Shown here one piece after another: positions 8,677-18,065 of a DNA stretch of 64,000 nt (its first letter is position 1; each line of letters starts with the position of its first letter). The stretch is from a virus, in IMG/VR virus record IMGVR_UViG_3300032334_002567, positions 62,001-126,000 of that record. One strand, given 5' to 3'. The notes under the pieces are model-generated. The model saw only the letters and a program-made list of their open reading frames with translations. It had not been told where the DNA came from and made no database searches. A program made the position numbers and the translations under genes.

Positions 8677-9987
8677 ATGAATCAGGAAGTATTAGATCTC
8701 CTTTCAGAAATCAAAGATCAGAGTATTTATGTTTCTTTTGAACCTGATAATTTCGATTTTACTGATAAGGATTCTTCAAAAGAAATAGGAATAAATCTAC
8801 AGAATGGTAAGAGCGTTACAATAAACCTTAATGATTCTAATACTCCTTTTATAATTTCTATATTGCGTTTATCTGTTTTTTCTAAGGGGATGAAGGTAAT
8901 TTGCTGGAATTGGAAGAATTTGGCCACTTATGTGCTGGCTGTAACCAGCAGAAGTTTATTTATTGAAGGGGCAATTATTGATTTAAAGATTTTAGAATCT
9001 TATTCTGGTAGAAAGATGAATAAGCCTAAATCATTAAAAGAGGCAACATCTAGATTAAGAGAAATTGTTTCTAATGGCACTTGGAAAGAAGTAGAAAATA
9101 TATACAAGGGTTTACACGTGCCGCTTTCTACATCGGTAATCCCCCATTTAGAAACTACGGGCATTATAGACGTTTATACGGGTTCTAAGGTTTATGCCCA
9201 CTACGAGATAGACGGGCAGGACAACGGGCGTCTACGTTGTTTTAATGCGTTTAAGCATGGGTATGTACCACACGCAATGAAGCCTGAAACAAAGAACAAT
9301 TTAAAACCTCGTTTCTTTGATGAGCTTTTTATGGTCTTTGATTTTAGGGCCATGGAAGTTTTTATGCTTTCTTGGTTGTCAAAAGACCCAGTTTTAGAGG
9401 AGCTTTGTCAAGAAAACGACATATATTTTTCTCTATACGAAAAATTGATGGGTTGCCCCCCTCAGAAAAAAAATGATAGGGATTTGATAAAAAAAGTGTT
9501 CCTGCCGGTTATATATGGTCAGTCGTCCTACATGTTAGGGCAACGCTGCGACATCCCAAAAGAAGCCGCAGAGTCAATTGTAAATCGTATTGATTCTTTG
9601 TTCCCTACTGCTCTCAACTGGATCAAAACCCAGCAAAAGCAGCTTCAAGATTTAGGTTATGCCAAAGACATTTTTGGAAAACGTAGGTTTTTTGATGAAG
9701 GAAAAGAATACTTGGTAAGGAATTTTTGTATTCAATCACCAGCAGCTGTTGTCTGTTTAGAAAAATTAGCACATTTATATTTTGCTATTAAGGATAATAC
9801 GGACATAGCCTATACTGTTCATGACGGATATGCAATTTACGCCAAGAAAGATGATTGGAAGAAGACATTTAATCTTGCACACGACGTCCTGTCTGGTGCA
9901 AGTGATTTTTGTCCAGGTTTGCGACTTAAAGTAACATGTCGTGCTGGACGAAAACTAGACGATTTAAAGCCTTTAAACAAGAAATGA
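8677..9987 (+). CDS. Family A DNA polymerase, polymerase domain only
   Basis: 436 residues. Motif A VFDFRAMEVF (Asp222, Glu227), O-helix motif B from Arg268 and Lys272 to Tyr280-Gly281, motif C VHDG (His382, Asp383, Gly384). Two points are odd: the usual HDE of motif C is HDG, and the residue matching E. coli Pol I Phe762 is Leu276. Leu at this site is known from many environmental phage polymerases. The N-terminal third shows no clear exonuclease motifs. AAGGAG precedes the ATG. It may do repair, priming hand-off or strand-displacement work beside the DnaE-type polymerase that starts at 63.6 kb; division of labour is inference. Confidence 0.85.
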   Translation: MNQEVLDLLSEIKDQSIYVSFEPDNFDFTDKDSSKEIGINLQNGKSVTINLNDSNTPFIISILRLSVFSKGMKVICWNWKNLATYVLAVTSRSLFIEGAIIDLKILESYSGRKMNKPKSLKEATSRLREIVSNGTWKEVENIYKGLHVPLSTSVIPHLETTGIIDVYTGSKVYAHYEIDGQDNGRLRCFNAFKHGYVPHAMKPETKNNLKPRFFDELFMVFDFRAMEVFMLSWLSKDPVLEELCQENDIYFSLYEKLMGCPPQKKNDRDLIKKVFLPVIYGQSSYMLGQRCDIPKEAAESIVNRIDSLFPTALNWIKTQQKQLQDLGYAKDIFGKRRFFDEGKEYLVRNFCIQSPAAVVCLEKLAHLYFAIKDNTDIAYTVHDGYAIYAKKDDWKKTFNLAHDVLSGASDFCPGLRLKVTCRAGRKLDDLKPLNKK

Positions 9988-10000
9988 TAAGGAGATTTTT

Positions 10001-10561
10001 ATGCTTGATATATGCAACAATTTTCGTATAAATGAAGAAGAGTTTTTGGAACTAGATAAGAAATTTGGCAAATTATGCTGGCACGCTGCTCATGAATTAA
10101 AAAAGAAAAACTCTAAAAACAATCACACAGACGATGCTGAAGATATAAAACAAGAACTTCAAATGAGTATGTTAAGAGCGGGCAGCTACTACAAGAGACA
10201 GACATATATTGAAAATTGTTTGCAAGTGGCAAAAAGATATGTCAAAGACCAGTTAATGGTAGATATTGTTGGCGAGCTTGATAATTTATGGAAGAATAGA
10301 ACTAGACACGGAGCTAATAGACAAAAGTTTGGAAAACATCAAGAAAAAATACTTGAAAGCATAATCAGAAAGATAGTTCCAAGAAAAGATAGACCAGATA
10401 AAAAACAAAATTTAAAAATAGATGCCAAATTTGCAACCTATTGCAAGGCGATAGTTTGGAACGGTCAGAAAAGTATGGGTAAGAAAATAACCAGAGAAAA
10501 GAGTATTAGATCAGGACAAGTCAGTCTTTCAGAATTCGATTATTTAAGTCATACAAACTAG
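10001..10561 (+). CDS. Sigma-factor-like protein (gp55-like candidate)
   Basis: 186 residues, close to T4 gp55 (185). Residues about 17-75 have the pattern of sigma70 region 2: helices around LDKKFGKLCWHAAHEL, then DAEDIKQELQMSML and an aromatic patch (YYKRQTYIENC). The C-terminal part is basic. gp55-type factors direct RNA polymerase to late promoters; a TATAAATG box, one base off the T4 late consensus, lies about 30 bases before the gene at 36941. The match is by layout only. AAGGAG precedes the ATG; the gene lies between polymerase and replicative helicase. Confidence 0.45.
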   Translation: MLDICNNFRINEEEFLELDKKFGKLCWHAAHELKKKNSKNNHTDDAEDIKQELQMSMLRAGSYYKRQTYIENCLQVAKRYVKDQLMVDIVGELDNLWKNRTRHGANRQKFGKHQEKILESIIRKIVPRKDRPDKKQNLKIDAKFATYCKAIVWNGQKSMGKKITREKSIRSGQVSLSEFDYLSHTN

Positions 10562-10643
10562 TCTGTTAGTAAGTAAGTCGTTTGTGTATAATCGTTTTTG
10601 GTGTGCTTTGACTTTTTTAAAGCACATTTAAGGAGATATTGTT

Positions 10644-12242
10644 TTGCGTGAATTGACGCCAGAAGAACAGGCTGCTCTAGAAGACATGACCGATCCTGGG
10701 GTCATTAAACCTAAATTTTCTTGGGATGACACCTTCCAGAGAAAATTGCTAGGTATGTTGTTGATAGATCAATACATGCTTGTTCAGGCCATAGACAAGG
10801 TAAAGCCAGAATATTTTTCAAACGATGCACATGTTTTGATTTCCAGAATACTATTAAAGTACTTTGAAAAATTTAAATCAATTCCTAATAAATGGATAAT
10901 AGAGCAGGAACTAAGAAATCATTTAAAAGATAGAGACAACAGTGTACAGCTACATTATTTGGCTGAGTTGTCCTGCGTTTATGATTATTATGTTCCTGGT
11001 TTAGAAGCTCGTGAATATCTCATCGAGAAAGTAACATATTTTGCCAAGGTGCAGGCAATAAAAATAGCTTTCCATGCTTCTTTGGAAAAAATGCAGGAAG
11101 CACCTGAGGATGAAAAGACATGGAATTTTATTTATGACAAGATGCGAGAGTCTATGTTGGTCGATAGGTCTTATGAACCTGGTCTTGAATATTTCTTACA
11201 AATAGATGAAATGTTTAAAAGGATGGACAATGTTTTTGTTGGCAAAGATAGATTTACTAGCGGTTTTGAAAGTATAGATCAAGCTTTAACTGGTGGAGGC
11301 ATGTTCGCAGGGCAAATTGCTTCGTGGATAGGCTTGCCGGGAACTGGTAAATCCTTGGCTCTTGTAAGGTCAGCCGTCCAGAATGTTTTGTTGGGACATA
11401 AGGTTCTTTATTTAACCATGGAAATGGATGAGCTTGGCATTGCTCAAAGATTTACATCTCAATTAGCAAAAGTCGATATTAACAGCTTAAGAGATTCTAG
11501 AAGTCACATTGAAGAAACAATTAAAAATTTTGGTAAAGACAAAGAAGATCTTAATTTGTTGCATATAAAGCAGTTTCCCGGTGGCGTTATGGATGTCAAC
11601 GGAATTAGAGCTTTTATGGCTCAACTAGAGCTAAGAAATTGGAAGCCTAATTTATTAATAGTTGACTATGTAGGCGAAATGAAAGATGATCCGACCGTCA
11701 AGAAGTACGAATCTGCATATAGGATTCTTAGAGATTTAAGAGGCTTTGGTGTAGAAAAACAACACTGTACATTCACATGCGTACAGCCAAACTCCTCTGC
11801 TTCAAAATTAGAAATAGGACAATTTATAGATGAATCGAACATAGGAACGTCATTTGACCAGTTCAAGCCTCTTGATGCTTTTTGGTCTATTAATCAGCAG
11901 ACTATAGAAAAAGACGCAGAGGTTGGACGTGTATTTGTAATTAAACATAGAAACGGTAGATCTAGATTTTCCTTAAAAATAGGATTTGATTATTCCCTCG
12001 GCACTCTTGATATGTTTGAAGTATCGCCAGAATCATATAGGTCTAGAATGAATATGATTCAAGAAAAGAAAACGAGTGAGGTAGTTGTTGATGGAGAAGT
12101 AGGAGGCAAACAAAAGAGTCGCACTAGATTTAAACCTAAAGACGAAGTAGAATGTATTAAAGAATTTGATCCAAAAGATTTAGAATCAGAAGATCTATCA
12201 GGAAAACTATCAGCATCAGACATCAGTGATCAGGAGGCTTAA
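10644..12242 (+). CDS. DnaB-type replicative DNA helicase (gp41-like)
   Basis: 532 residues. A DnaB N-terminal domain (FQRKLLGMLLIDQYMLVQAI, about 31-50) is followed by a RecA-fold motor: Walker A GLPGTGKS (230-237), TMEM (about 258) and Walker B LLIVDY (337-342). It is a hexameric 5'-3' helicase at the fork; the C-terminal 60 residues are acidic and variable. The start is TTG at 10644, fixed by AAGGAG ending 8 bases before it. An 8-bp hairpin (TGTGCTTT/AAAGCACA) lies just upstream of the ribosome site, and TATAAT at 10587-10592 could be its -10 box. Confidence 0.85.
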   Translation: MRELTPEEQAALEDMTDPGVIKPKFSWDDTFQRKLLGMLLIDQYMLVQAIDKVKPEYFSNDAHVLISRILLKYFEKFKSIPNKWIIEQELRNHLKDRDNSVQLHYLAELSCVYDYYVPGLEAREYLIEKVTYFAKVQAIKIAFHASLEKMQEAPEDEKTWNFIYDKMRESMLVDRSYEPGLEYFLQIDEMFKRMDNVFVGKDRFTSGFESIDQALTGGGMFAGQIASWIGLPGTGKSLALVRSAVQNVLLGHKVLYLTMEMDELGIAQRFTSQLAKVDINSLRDSRSHIEETIKNFGKDKEDLNLLHIKQFPGGVMDVNGIRAFMAQLELRNWKPNLLIVDYVGEMKDDPTVKKYESAYRILRDLRGFGVEKQHCTFTCVQPNSSASKLEIGQFIDESNIGTSFDQFKPLDAFWSINQQTIEKDAEVGRVFVIKHRNGRSRFSLKIGFDYSLGTLDMFEVSPESYRSRMNMIQEKKTSEVVVDGEVGGKQKSRTRFKPKDEVECIKEFDPKDLESEDLSGKLSASDISDQEA

Positions 12243-12246
12243 TTTT

Positions 12247-13485
12247 ATGAAAATTTTTGTTGAACTAGCATCTTATAGAGATCCACAGTTAACTGTCACA
12301 ATCGAAGACATGTTACAGAAGGCAGATAATCCTGATTTATTTAATTTCGGGATATGTTGGCAGTATGATGATAGCGAGCCTATAAATAAATACGATGGCA
12401 ACCCTCAATTTAGGGTTGAAAAAATAGGATATCAATTTAGCCAAGGCCTTGGTTGGGCTAGAGCTGTCACCAATCAATTATATGGTGGTGAAGATCTAGT
12501 TTTACAATTAGACAGTCATCATAGGTTTGCAAAAAGTTGGGATACTATGATGGTCGAGGACTTCAACCAAGCCAGCGAGATGTGTGACAAACCAGTATTA
12601 AGTACATACCTTACTCCTTTTGAAGACGGTCAAACAGTTTTCAATGAAGTTCCTTGCTTAATGAGTCAGTATGAATTTAGTAGTGATAAGTTACTGATGA
12701 GTCGGCCTCATTATATAATGGACTACAAAGAACGAAAAAAAGTTATTCCCGCTAGAACTATAAGTGGTCATTTTCTTTTAGCTAGAGGTGAATTTATTAA
12801 AGAAGTGCCGTATGACCCCGATATTTATTTTGGAGGTTATACGGAGGAAACCACTATGAGCGTAAGAGCCTTTACTCATGGTTACGATTTCTTCAGCCCA
12901 TACAGGCAATACATTTGGCATGAATATACCAGAAACAACAGGCCGAAACATTGGGAAGATCATGGTAAAAAGTCTGTAACTAACAAGACCAGTGGCGAAA
13001 GAGACAACTTTGCTAGAAAAAAAACCCGGCAAATATTTGACCAAGAAGATAATGGTATAAACTTGTCGATATATGGCTTAGGTACAAAAAGAACTCTTAG
13101 GGAATATGAAGTCTTTGGTGGTTTTGATTTCAAAAATTGTAGAATTCAAGACTATACACTTGATGTCAAAGAGCCCCCAAACCCACCTAATTGGGAAGAT
13201 CAATTTTTATCAAAACAACAATCAATAAATTGCAATTGGGACGCAGATTTTTTTAAAAGGCAAAATTTTCAAAAGCCTAGCTTTCTTACACTGGGCATTC
13301 AAAATAGCTCCGGCTCAGAGTTGTATAGGTTCGATTTTACTACGGATAAAAACCCCAGACACGTTCAATTGTTGGAAACATCCCATCATGCAAATTTTAG
13401 ATCAATAGACCGACCAGACAAAGTTGTCATGTTTCTCTTTGATGAAGAGAAAGGTTGGAGTGAAAGATACGAAAAAAAACTATAG
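12247..13485 (+). CDS. GlcNAc-type glycosyltransferase (PF11397-like)
   Basis: 412 residues. The start KIFVELASYRDPQL and the downstream QLDSHHRFAKSWD (DxD-like DSH, about residue 91) match the GlcNAc transferase family related to Skp1 hydroxyproline GlcNAc transferase. About 130 C-terminal residues form an extra region. The ATG at 12247 is preferred over an upstream in-frame start because GGAGG sits 8 bases before it. It follows the helicase gene after 4 bases. The acceptor could be a protein or a glycan; unknown. Confidence 0.7.
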   Translation: MKIFVELASYRDPQLTVTIEDMLQKADNPDLFNFGICWQYDDSEPINKYDGNPQFRVEKIGYQFSQGLGWARAVTNQLYGGEDLVLQLDSHHRFAKSWDTMMVEDFNQASEMCDKPVLSTYLTPFEDGQTVFNEVPCLMSQYEFSSDKLLMSRPHYIMDYKERKKVIPARTISGHFLLARGEFIKEVPYDPDIYFGGYTEETTMSVRAFTHGYDFFSPYRQYIWHEYTRNNRPKHWEDHGKKSVTNKTSGERDNFARKKTRQIFDQEDNGINLSIYGLGTKRTLREYEVFGGFDFKNCRIQDYTLDVKEPPNPPNWEDQFLSKQQSINCNWDADFFKRQNFQKPSFLTLGIQNSSGSELYRFDFTTDKNPRHVQLLETSHHANFRSIDRPDKVVMFLFDEEKGWSERYEKKL

Positions 13486-13504
13486 TAAATAAAGGAGAAA
13501 AATT

Positions 13505-13990
13505 ATGGCAACCGAAGCACCAATAGAGAAAGTTTTAGTAAAAGTAGCTAATGTTGAAATACTTCTTGATCCAAATAACATGAGGTATAATGAAAATAGC
13601 CTTGGCGAGTACATGAACAAGGAATATGGTTGGATAGATTATTTAGGAAAGCAATTGGAATATGCACAAAAAGAACTTTTGCTTGCTGAGATAGATGTAG
13701 ACACAGAATATAGTGATAAGTTTTTAGAATCAAAAGATGCTGGTAACACAGACACATACTCTAAAGCCTTTGCTACAAGACACCCTGATGTTGTTGCTGC
13801 GAAGAAGAGAGTGATAGATAGGAAAGAAGCGGTTGGTCACATACGGGCACATTTGAGAGCATGGGATAAAAACCACGAAAATGTACAAAATAGAGGTCAT
13901 ACTCTAAGGAAGGAAATGGATGTTCTTAATAGGGAAACATACACAAGCGAACAGTCTGTTGAAGACATTCTCCGAGGTGTTGAATCGTGA
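13505..13990 (+). CDS. uvsY: UvsY-like recombination mediator (candidate)
   Basis: 161 residues. The layout follows T4 UvsY: an N-terminal LDPNNMRYNENSLGEYMNKE, a long helix ending in a small acidic region, then DVVAAKKRVIDRKEAVGHIR and a C-terminal helix with NRGHTLRKEMD, similar to the UvsY segment ending KSRGFAIKHIQDM. UvsY helps load the RecA-like recombinase on gp32-coated single-stranded DNA. A gp32-like and a RecA-like gene are present in this window. Identity is low by eye. AAGGAG precedes the ATG; its stop overlaps the next gene. Confidence 0.55.
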   Translation: MATEAPIEKVLVKVANVEILLDPNNMRYNENSLGEYMNKEYGWIDYLGKQLEYAQKELLLAEIDVDTEYSDKFLESKDAGNTDTYSKAFATRHPDVVAAKKRVIDRKEAVGHIRAHLRAWDKNHENVQNRGHTLRKEMDVLNRETYTSEQSVEDILRGVES

Positions 13991-14619
13991 AATTCTTAGT
14001 AGATCCAACTAATGTCACAAACTACAACTGTTCTTACGAAGAGTTGGAGTTGCTAATACTTTGGTGGATCTTAGCTGCCGGTAAGAATGGCGTTACTTCT
14101 GCTCGTTGCTTGGATTCTTTATTAAATAAATGGAGAGGGAATTTCAACAGCCCGTTTGAAATCATAAAGCTAATTGATAAACAATTTAATCTACCAATTG
14201 AAATGAAAAATCAAGGTATTGGTTGCTATAACAATAAAGCCAAGTCCTTTAGAGACCTTATAGGTAAAAAACTTGATTTAAAGAGATGTTCGCTAGAAGA
14301 ACTAGAGTCAGTTAGAGGAATAGGACCCAAAACTGCTCGTTGTTTTTTGCTTCATAGTAGAAAAGGACAAAGGTATGCTGGACTAGATACTCATGCCTTG
14401 TCTTATATGCGTGATCTAGGGTTTAATGTTCCTAAATCAACGCCTGTAGCTAAAAAATATAAAGAACTAGAACAGACTTTTCTACAACTAGCTGATATTT
14501 CTGGTATAAGTGTTGCCGATTTTGATTTAATGATATGGAATGTTTATTCTGGTAGGAATAAAGATAAAAAATCTATAGACTTCTTGTCTTCTTTGAAAGA
14601 TAGGGCAAAGATTCTATGA
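13987..14619 (+). CDS. HhH-GPD DNA glycosylase (endonuclease III-like)
   Basis: 210 residues. The helix-hairpin-helix VRGIGPKTARCF (about residues 109-120) and the catalytic Asp in AGLDTH (about 131-136) match the HhH-GPD base-excision family; the Lys in GPKTA sits where endonuclease III has its catalytic Lys. The C-terminal iron-sulfur cysteines are absent. It would remove damaged or modified bases. The GTG start overlaps the previous stop (GTGA). Confidence 0.7.
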   Translation: MKFLVDPTNVTNYNCSYEELELLILWWILAAGKNGVTSARCLDSLLNKWRGNFNSPFEIIKLIDKQFNLPIEMKNQGIGCYNNKAKSFRDLIGKKLDLKRCSLEELESVRGIGPKTARCFLLHSRKGQRYAGLDTHALSYMRDLGFNVPKSTPVAKKYKELEQTFLQLADISGISVADFDLMIWNVYSGRNKDKKSIDFLSSLKDRAKIL

Positions 14620-15494
14620 ACACTAGTGCTCTAAGTATGATTAGTATACCGATAGCTTCTTATAGTGAATTCTTTAAGGCCCAACTAGACTTTTTTTGGT
14701 ATCAACATAAGCGAATATATGGAGAATACGCAAAAGTAAAAGCCTTGCCACTGATTGTGAAAAGAAACTTGCCAGACCAACCTAAGCAAGAGGTCCTTGA
14801 TTGGAACATTGATGTTCCCCATGTAATGTGCGAGTCTTGCTTTGACTGTTTGTCTGAACTTGAGGTAGACGTAGAGTACACTCCTCTAAACATTCAAATA
14901 AGTCTGATGCAGGTTTTAGACAATCTAGACCCAGAACAGCTTATAGAAATTTTAGACTGTGACATGTGTCACATTAGACAGCATCCTCTTTTTGAAGTTG
15001 GGGATGATGAAATTTACGCCGACACAATATATGAAGATTGGCACCTAAAGAGTCTAACTGAAAACAAGTATATTATAGAGTGTTATTTTTTAAACGGCGG
15101 TGGGTTTTATAATGGTGGTTTTGTACCAATAGTGTCTAAAGTGAAGACTATTAAGAAGATAATAAACGATTGGCTTGCGATACAGATGCATATACAGCGT
15201 ATTCAAAAGTCTAGAAGTCTTTGTTGGTGGAGCGGTATGTTTGCTTTGTCCGCTGCGTGTGAACGCAATAAAGTCCAAATGAATGGGTTGAACGTTTGTT
15301 ACGTTCCTGGTCTAATGCAACAGGAAGATAGACACTACGTGGCACACTATTCTGTTGATGAGACTTTCAACAAAAGACGCTTCCCCGCAGTAACAAAAAT
15401 TGATTCTTCAAAATTTCCAAAAAACATTTTTTATGACGCTGCATCCGAGTGGATGCAGGATTATTCAAGAAGATATCCGGAGCAAGATCAATGA
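14616..15494 (+). CDS. Probable glycosyltransferase
   Basis: 292 residues. EILDCDMCHIRQHP (about residue 110) looks like the DxD site of a GT-A enzyme, and GGGFYNGGFVPI (about 168) like the acceptor-side loop that follows in GT8-like proteins. Overall family not certain. It overlaps the glycosylase gene before it and the acetyltransferase after it by ATGA, so four genes (13505-16087) are translated as a coupled block. Confidence 0.5.
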   Translation: MNTSALSMISIPIASYSEFFKAQLDFFWYQHKRIYGEYAKVKALPLIVKRNLPDQPKQEVLDWNIDVPHVMCESCFDCLSELEVDVEYTPLNIQISLMQVLDNLDPEQLIEILDCDMCHIRQHPLFEVGDDEIYADTIYEDWHLKSLTENKYIIECYFLNGGGFYNGGFVPIVSKVKTIKKIINDWLAIQMHIQRIQKSRSLCWWSGMFALSAACERNKVQMNGLNVCYVPGLMQQEDRHYVAHYSVDETFNKRRFPAVTKIDSSKFPKNIFYDAASEWMQDYSRRYPEQDQ

Positions 15495-16087
15495 AAAAAG
15501 TACGTATACGTTGGATGTGTCAAAAAGACATAAAACCAATATTAGAAATTCAGAATAGCGGCGACTTTTCTCCTAAGTGGTCAAGAGAAGATTATTTGGG
15601 TGTTTTGAAAGGCAGAAGAGATCCTAAAAGTCTTTATTGTATATCTTATGTTTGTGAATTAGATAAAGTAATTATCGGTTATATAGTTTACCACGTATTC
15701 GCTTTGGGAAAAGAACTTTACGATTCTCAGATTGGCTTTCATCCTATGGTACCACCTATGTGCGGTGAAGTAGTAAACTTTTGTATTCATAAAGACTTTA
15801 GAAAACAGGGTTATGGTACTTTACTTTTTAATTTTCTTTTAGACAAATTTTCTAATGTTGTTGATTTTAGTAAGGGCAACCCACAATCGAGGCCGTTTTT
15901 ATTGCAGGTGACAACTAGCGAAAAAGATATAGTGCCACATTTGTTTTTAAGCAAGTTTGGCTTTTTAGCAAAAAGCATTTCAAGGGACTTATATGGAAAC
16001 AGTCACGATGGATATAATTTTGTATATGATAGGTTGGGGATTGATATTCAAAATTTAAAGTGCCCTAGTGAAAGGAGTTTGGCTTGA
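15491..16087 (+). CDS. GNAT-family N-acetyltransferase
   Basis: 198 residues from the ATG at 15491, which overlaps the previous stop and has GGAG upstream. VNFCIHKDFRKQGYGTLLF (about residues 100-118) is GNAT motif A, with the R-x-x-G-x-G acetyl-CoA pyrophosphate loop. Substrate could be an amino sugar, given the neighbouring glycosyltransferase, or a protein N-terminus; not resolvable. The ribosome site of the next gene lies inside its 3' end. Confidence 0.7.
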   Translation: MKKVRIRWMCQKDIKPILEIQNSGDFSPKWSREDYLGVLKGRRDPKSLYCISYVCELDKVIIGYIVYHVFALGKELYDSQIGFHPMVPPMCGEVVNFCIHKDFRKQGYGTLLFNFLLDKFSNVVDFSKGNPQSRPFLLQVTTSEKDIVPHLFLSKFGFLAKSISRDLYGNSHDGYNFVYDRLGIDIQNLKCPSERSLA

Positions 16088-16521
16088 AAAGGACAAAGGA
16101 GTGGTGGGATCTTTGGTATCTTGATCTTGCCAAACAAATATCTACTGCATCTAAGGATCCATCCACCAAGGTAGGTGCTGTAATTGTAGATAATAAGAAT
16201 AGAATTGTTTCTGTAGGTTATAATGGTTTTCCTGTTGGCATAGAAGATACTGAGGAAAGATTAAATAATAGGGAGATAAAGTATAAAATAGTCATTCACG
16301 CAGAGAGAAATTCTTTGCTTTTTGCCAAAGACTCGGTTGAAAATTGTACTATTTACACATGGCCTTTTATGCCATGCTCTGTCTGTGCAGGAATGATAAT
16401 ACAATCAGGAATAATTCGTGTAGTTTCTTTTAAGAGTGACAATCCTAGGTGGGAAGAAGAATTTAAACTTTCAAAAGAACTATTTTTAGAGGCAAATATC
16501 GATTTAAAATTTTATGAATAA
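16084..16521 (+). CDS. Deoxycytidylate (dCMP) deaminase
   Basis: 145 residues. Zinc ligands HAE (72-74) and PCSVC (Cys98, Cys101) of the cytidine/dCMP deaminase fold; length fits dCMP deaminase. It converts dCMP to dUMP, the substrate of thymidylate synthase, and so pairs with ThyX at 48.7 kb. Start is TTG, set by AGGAG 8 bases before and by TTGA overlap with the previous stop. Confidence 0.9.
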   Translation: MKRTKEWWDLWYLDLAKQISTASKDPSTKVGAVIVDNKNRIVSVGYNGFPVGIEDTEERLNNREIKYKIVIHAERNSLLFAKDSVENCTIYTWPFMPCSVCAGMIIQSGIIRVVSFKSDNPRWEEEFKLSKELFLEANIDLKFYE

Positions 16522-16560
16522 GTTTACTAGTTTATTTTATCATCATGGAATGGAGAAAAT

Positions 16561-17550
16561 ATGTCTGTATTAGATTTAACTACAATTATAAAATCCCTAA
16601 TTTCGCAGAATGATTGGGGTGATAAATCTCATGTTGTTAACGAAATAAAAGATCTAGTTAACAAGATAGAGGTACAAGGCTTCAATGGTTCTTTAGTTTC
16701 TCCTTTGGTTGCAACACACACTTCAATGCAACAATCACAAACGAATGATTTTGAATATTTAAAGAACTTGCTAAATACAGAAAAATGGCCAGAAGCAGTA
16801 TATTCTTTTCAAATAGCAGATGAAAATTCTGAAGTTGATAAAAGCGAAAGAGCAGAGGGAATAGTAGATGTTTTATTGCCAGACATGACTGATGTAAAAT
16901 TTTTGGATTTTGGTTGTGGGGAGGGACATATTGCAAAATACTGTTCTGGCGTTTCCTCGATTTCAGTAGGATACGATTTGATAAAAAACACAAATTCTTC
17001 TTTTGTTTGGGAAGAATTAGATAATAAGTTGCTACTCACGGTTGATTTTGAAAAGGTTAAGAAAAATGGCCCGTATGATGTTGTTCTTTTATACGATGTT
17101 CTAGACCATGCTAAATCTGACAAAGAACAGTTTTCTTCTATGGTTGACTTACTATCTACAGCAAAATCTGTTCTTTCTCCTGAAGGAACTATTTATTTGA
17201 GATGCCATCCATGGTGTTCTAGGCATGGTGGTCATCTTTATAGAAAATTAAACAAAGCCTTTATACACTTAATATTCTCTCAGGAAGAGCTTAATTCTTT
17301 GGGTTTAGAAGTTGAGTTTACGCATAAGGTTTTGCTGCCTCTTCTTACTTATGATCGAGCTATAAAATCTGCAGGGCTGACCAAGACATCAGAATCTATC
17401 GATAGGCAAGACTTAGATACTTTTTTCTCTGCTGATCCTATAATAAAAAACAGATTAATTTCTATTTTTGGTATAAAAAATTGGGGAGAGAACAATATTC
17501 CTTCGTTTCAGATGTCACAATGTTTTATTGATTATACTTTAAAACAATAA
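16561..17550 (+). CDS. Class I SAM-dependent methyltransferase
   Basis: 329 residues. FLDFGCGEGHIA (about residue 118) is methyltransferase motif I, and DVVLLYDVLDHA (about 180) fits motif II/post-I. The N-terminal 100 residues and C-terminal 100 are extra domains. GGAG precedes the ATG. It opens the accessory island; the substrate (glycan, lipid or peptide) is unknown. Confidence 0.65.
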   Translation: MSVLDLTTIIKSLISQNDWGDKSHVVNEIKDLVNKIEVQGFNGSLVSPLVATHTSMQQSQTNDFEYLKNLLNTEKWPEAVYSFQIADENSEVDKSERAEGIVDVLLPDMTDVKFLDFGCGEGHIAKYCSGVSSISVGYDLIKNTNSSFVWEELDNKLLLTVDFEKVKKNGPYDVVLLYDVLDHAKSDKEQFSSMVDLLSTAKSVLSPEGTIYLRCHPWCSRHGGHLYRKLNKAFIHLIFSQEELNSLGLEVEFTHKVLLPLLTYDRAIKSAGLTKTSESIDRQDLDTFFSADPIIKNRLISIFGIKNWGENNIPSFQMSQCFIDYTLKQ

Positions 17551-17560
17551 TGTTTTCTTA

Positions 17561-18058
17561 ATGCAATTAGATTATTTTATTTTTGCTGGTGGTGCTGGAA
17601 AAGGATGGGTTGCATATTGTCCACATCAAAGAGTTGGAACATGTTCAAAAAAAATAACAATTTTAGGAAACTCGCAATTACTATCTAATTGTTCTGATTA
17701 TCTAATTTTACATTATAACGACAATATGAAATCAGTTTGTAAAAAATGCCCCCAATTTGCATTACACGCAAAAGGAAAATTGTATTCAAAAAAAGAAGAA
17801 ATATTCATTGAAAATGAAAACTATTTTTATATTGATAAAATAAAAAAAGAATATTTTATAAAAGTGGGAGGACAAGAAGAAGCAGATAGAAAATGGGTTA
17901 TAACTAATGGACAAAATGAAGTTCACACAATGGATAATATAAAAATTTTAAATAAATGTGAAACAGTAATAATAGATAGAAATTATAAAAACTCAATAAA
18001 AACAAAAGGGTTTTTTTATCAGAAATTAAAAACAATATCTCCTTTGATGGTTCTTTAA
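17561..18058 (+). CDS. Unknown Cys-containing protein, 165 aa
   Basis: Not recognised. The N-terminus FAGGAGKGWVAYCPH has a Gly-rich turn, and cysteines occur as CPHQRVGTC and CKKCP, which could bind a metal. The remainder is Lys-rich and very AT-rich. It lies between a methyltransferase and a glycosyltransferase, 7 bases before the latter. Confidence 0.5.
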   Translation: MQLDYFIFAGGAGKGWVAYCPHQRVGTCSKKITILGNSQLLSNCSDYLILHYNDNMKSVCKKCPQFALHAKGKLYSKKEEIFIENENYFYIDKIKKEYFIKVGGQEEADRKWVITNGQNEVHTMDNIKILNKCETVIIDRNYKNSIKTKGFFYQKLKTISPLMVL

Positions 18059-18065
18059 AGTTACT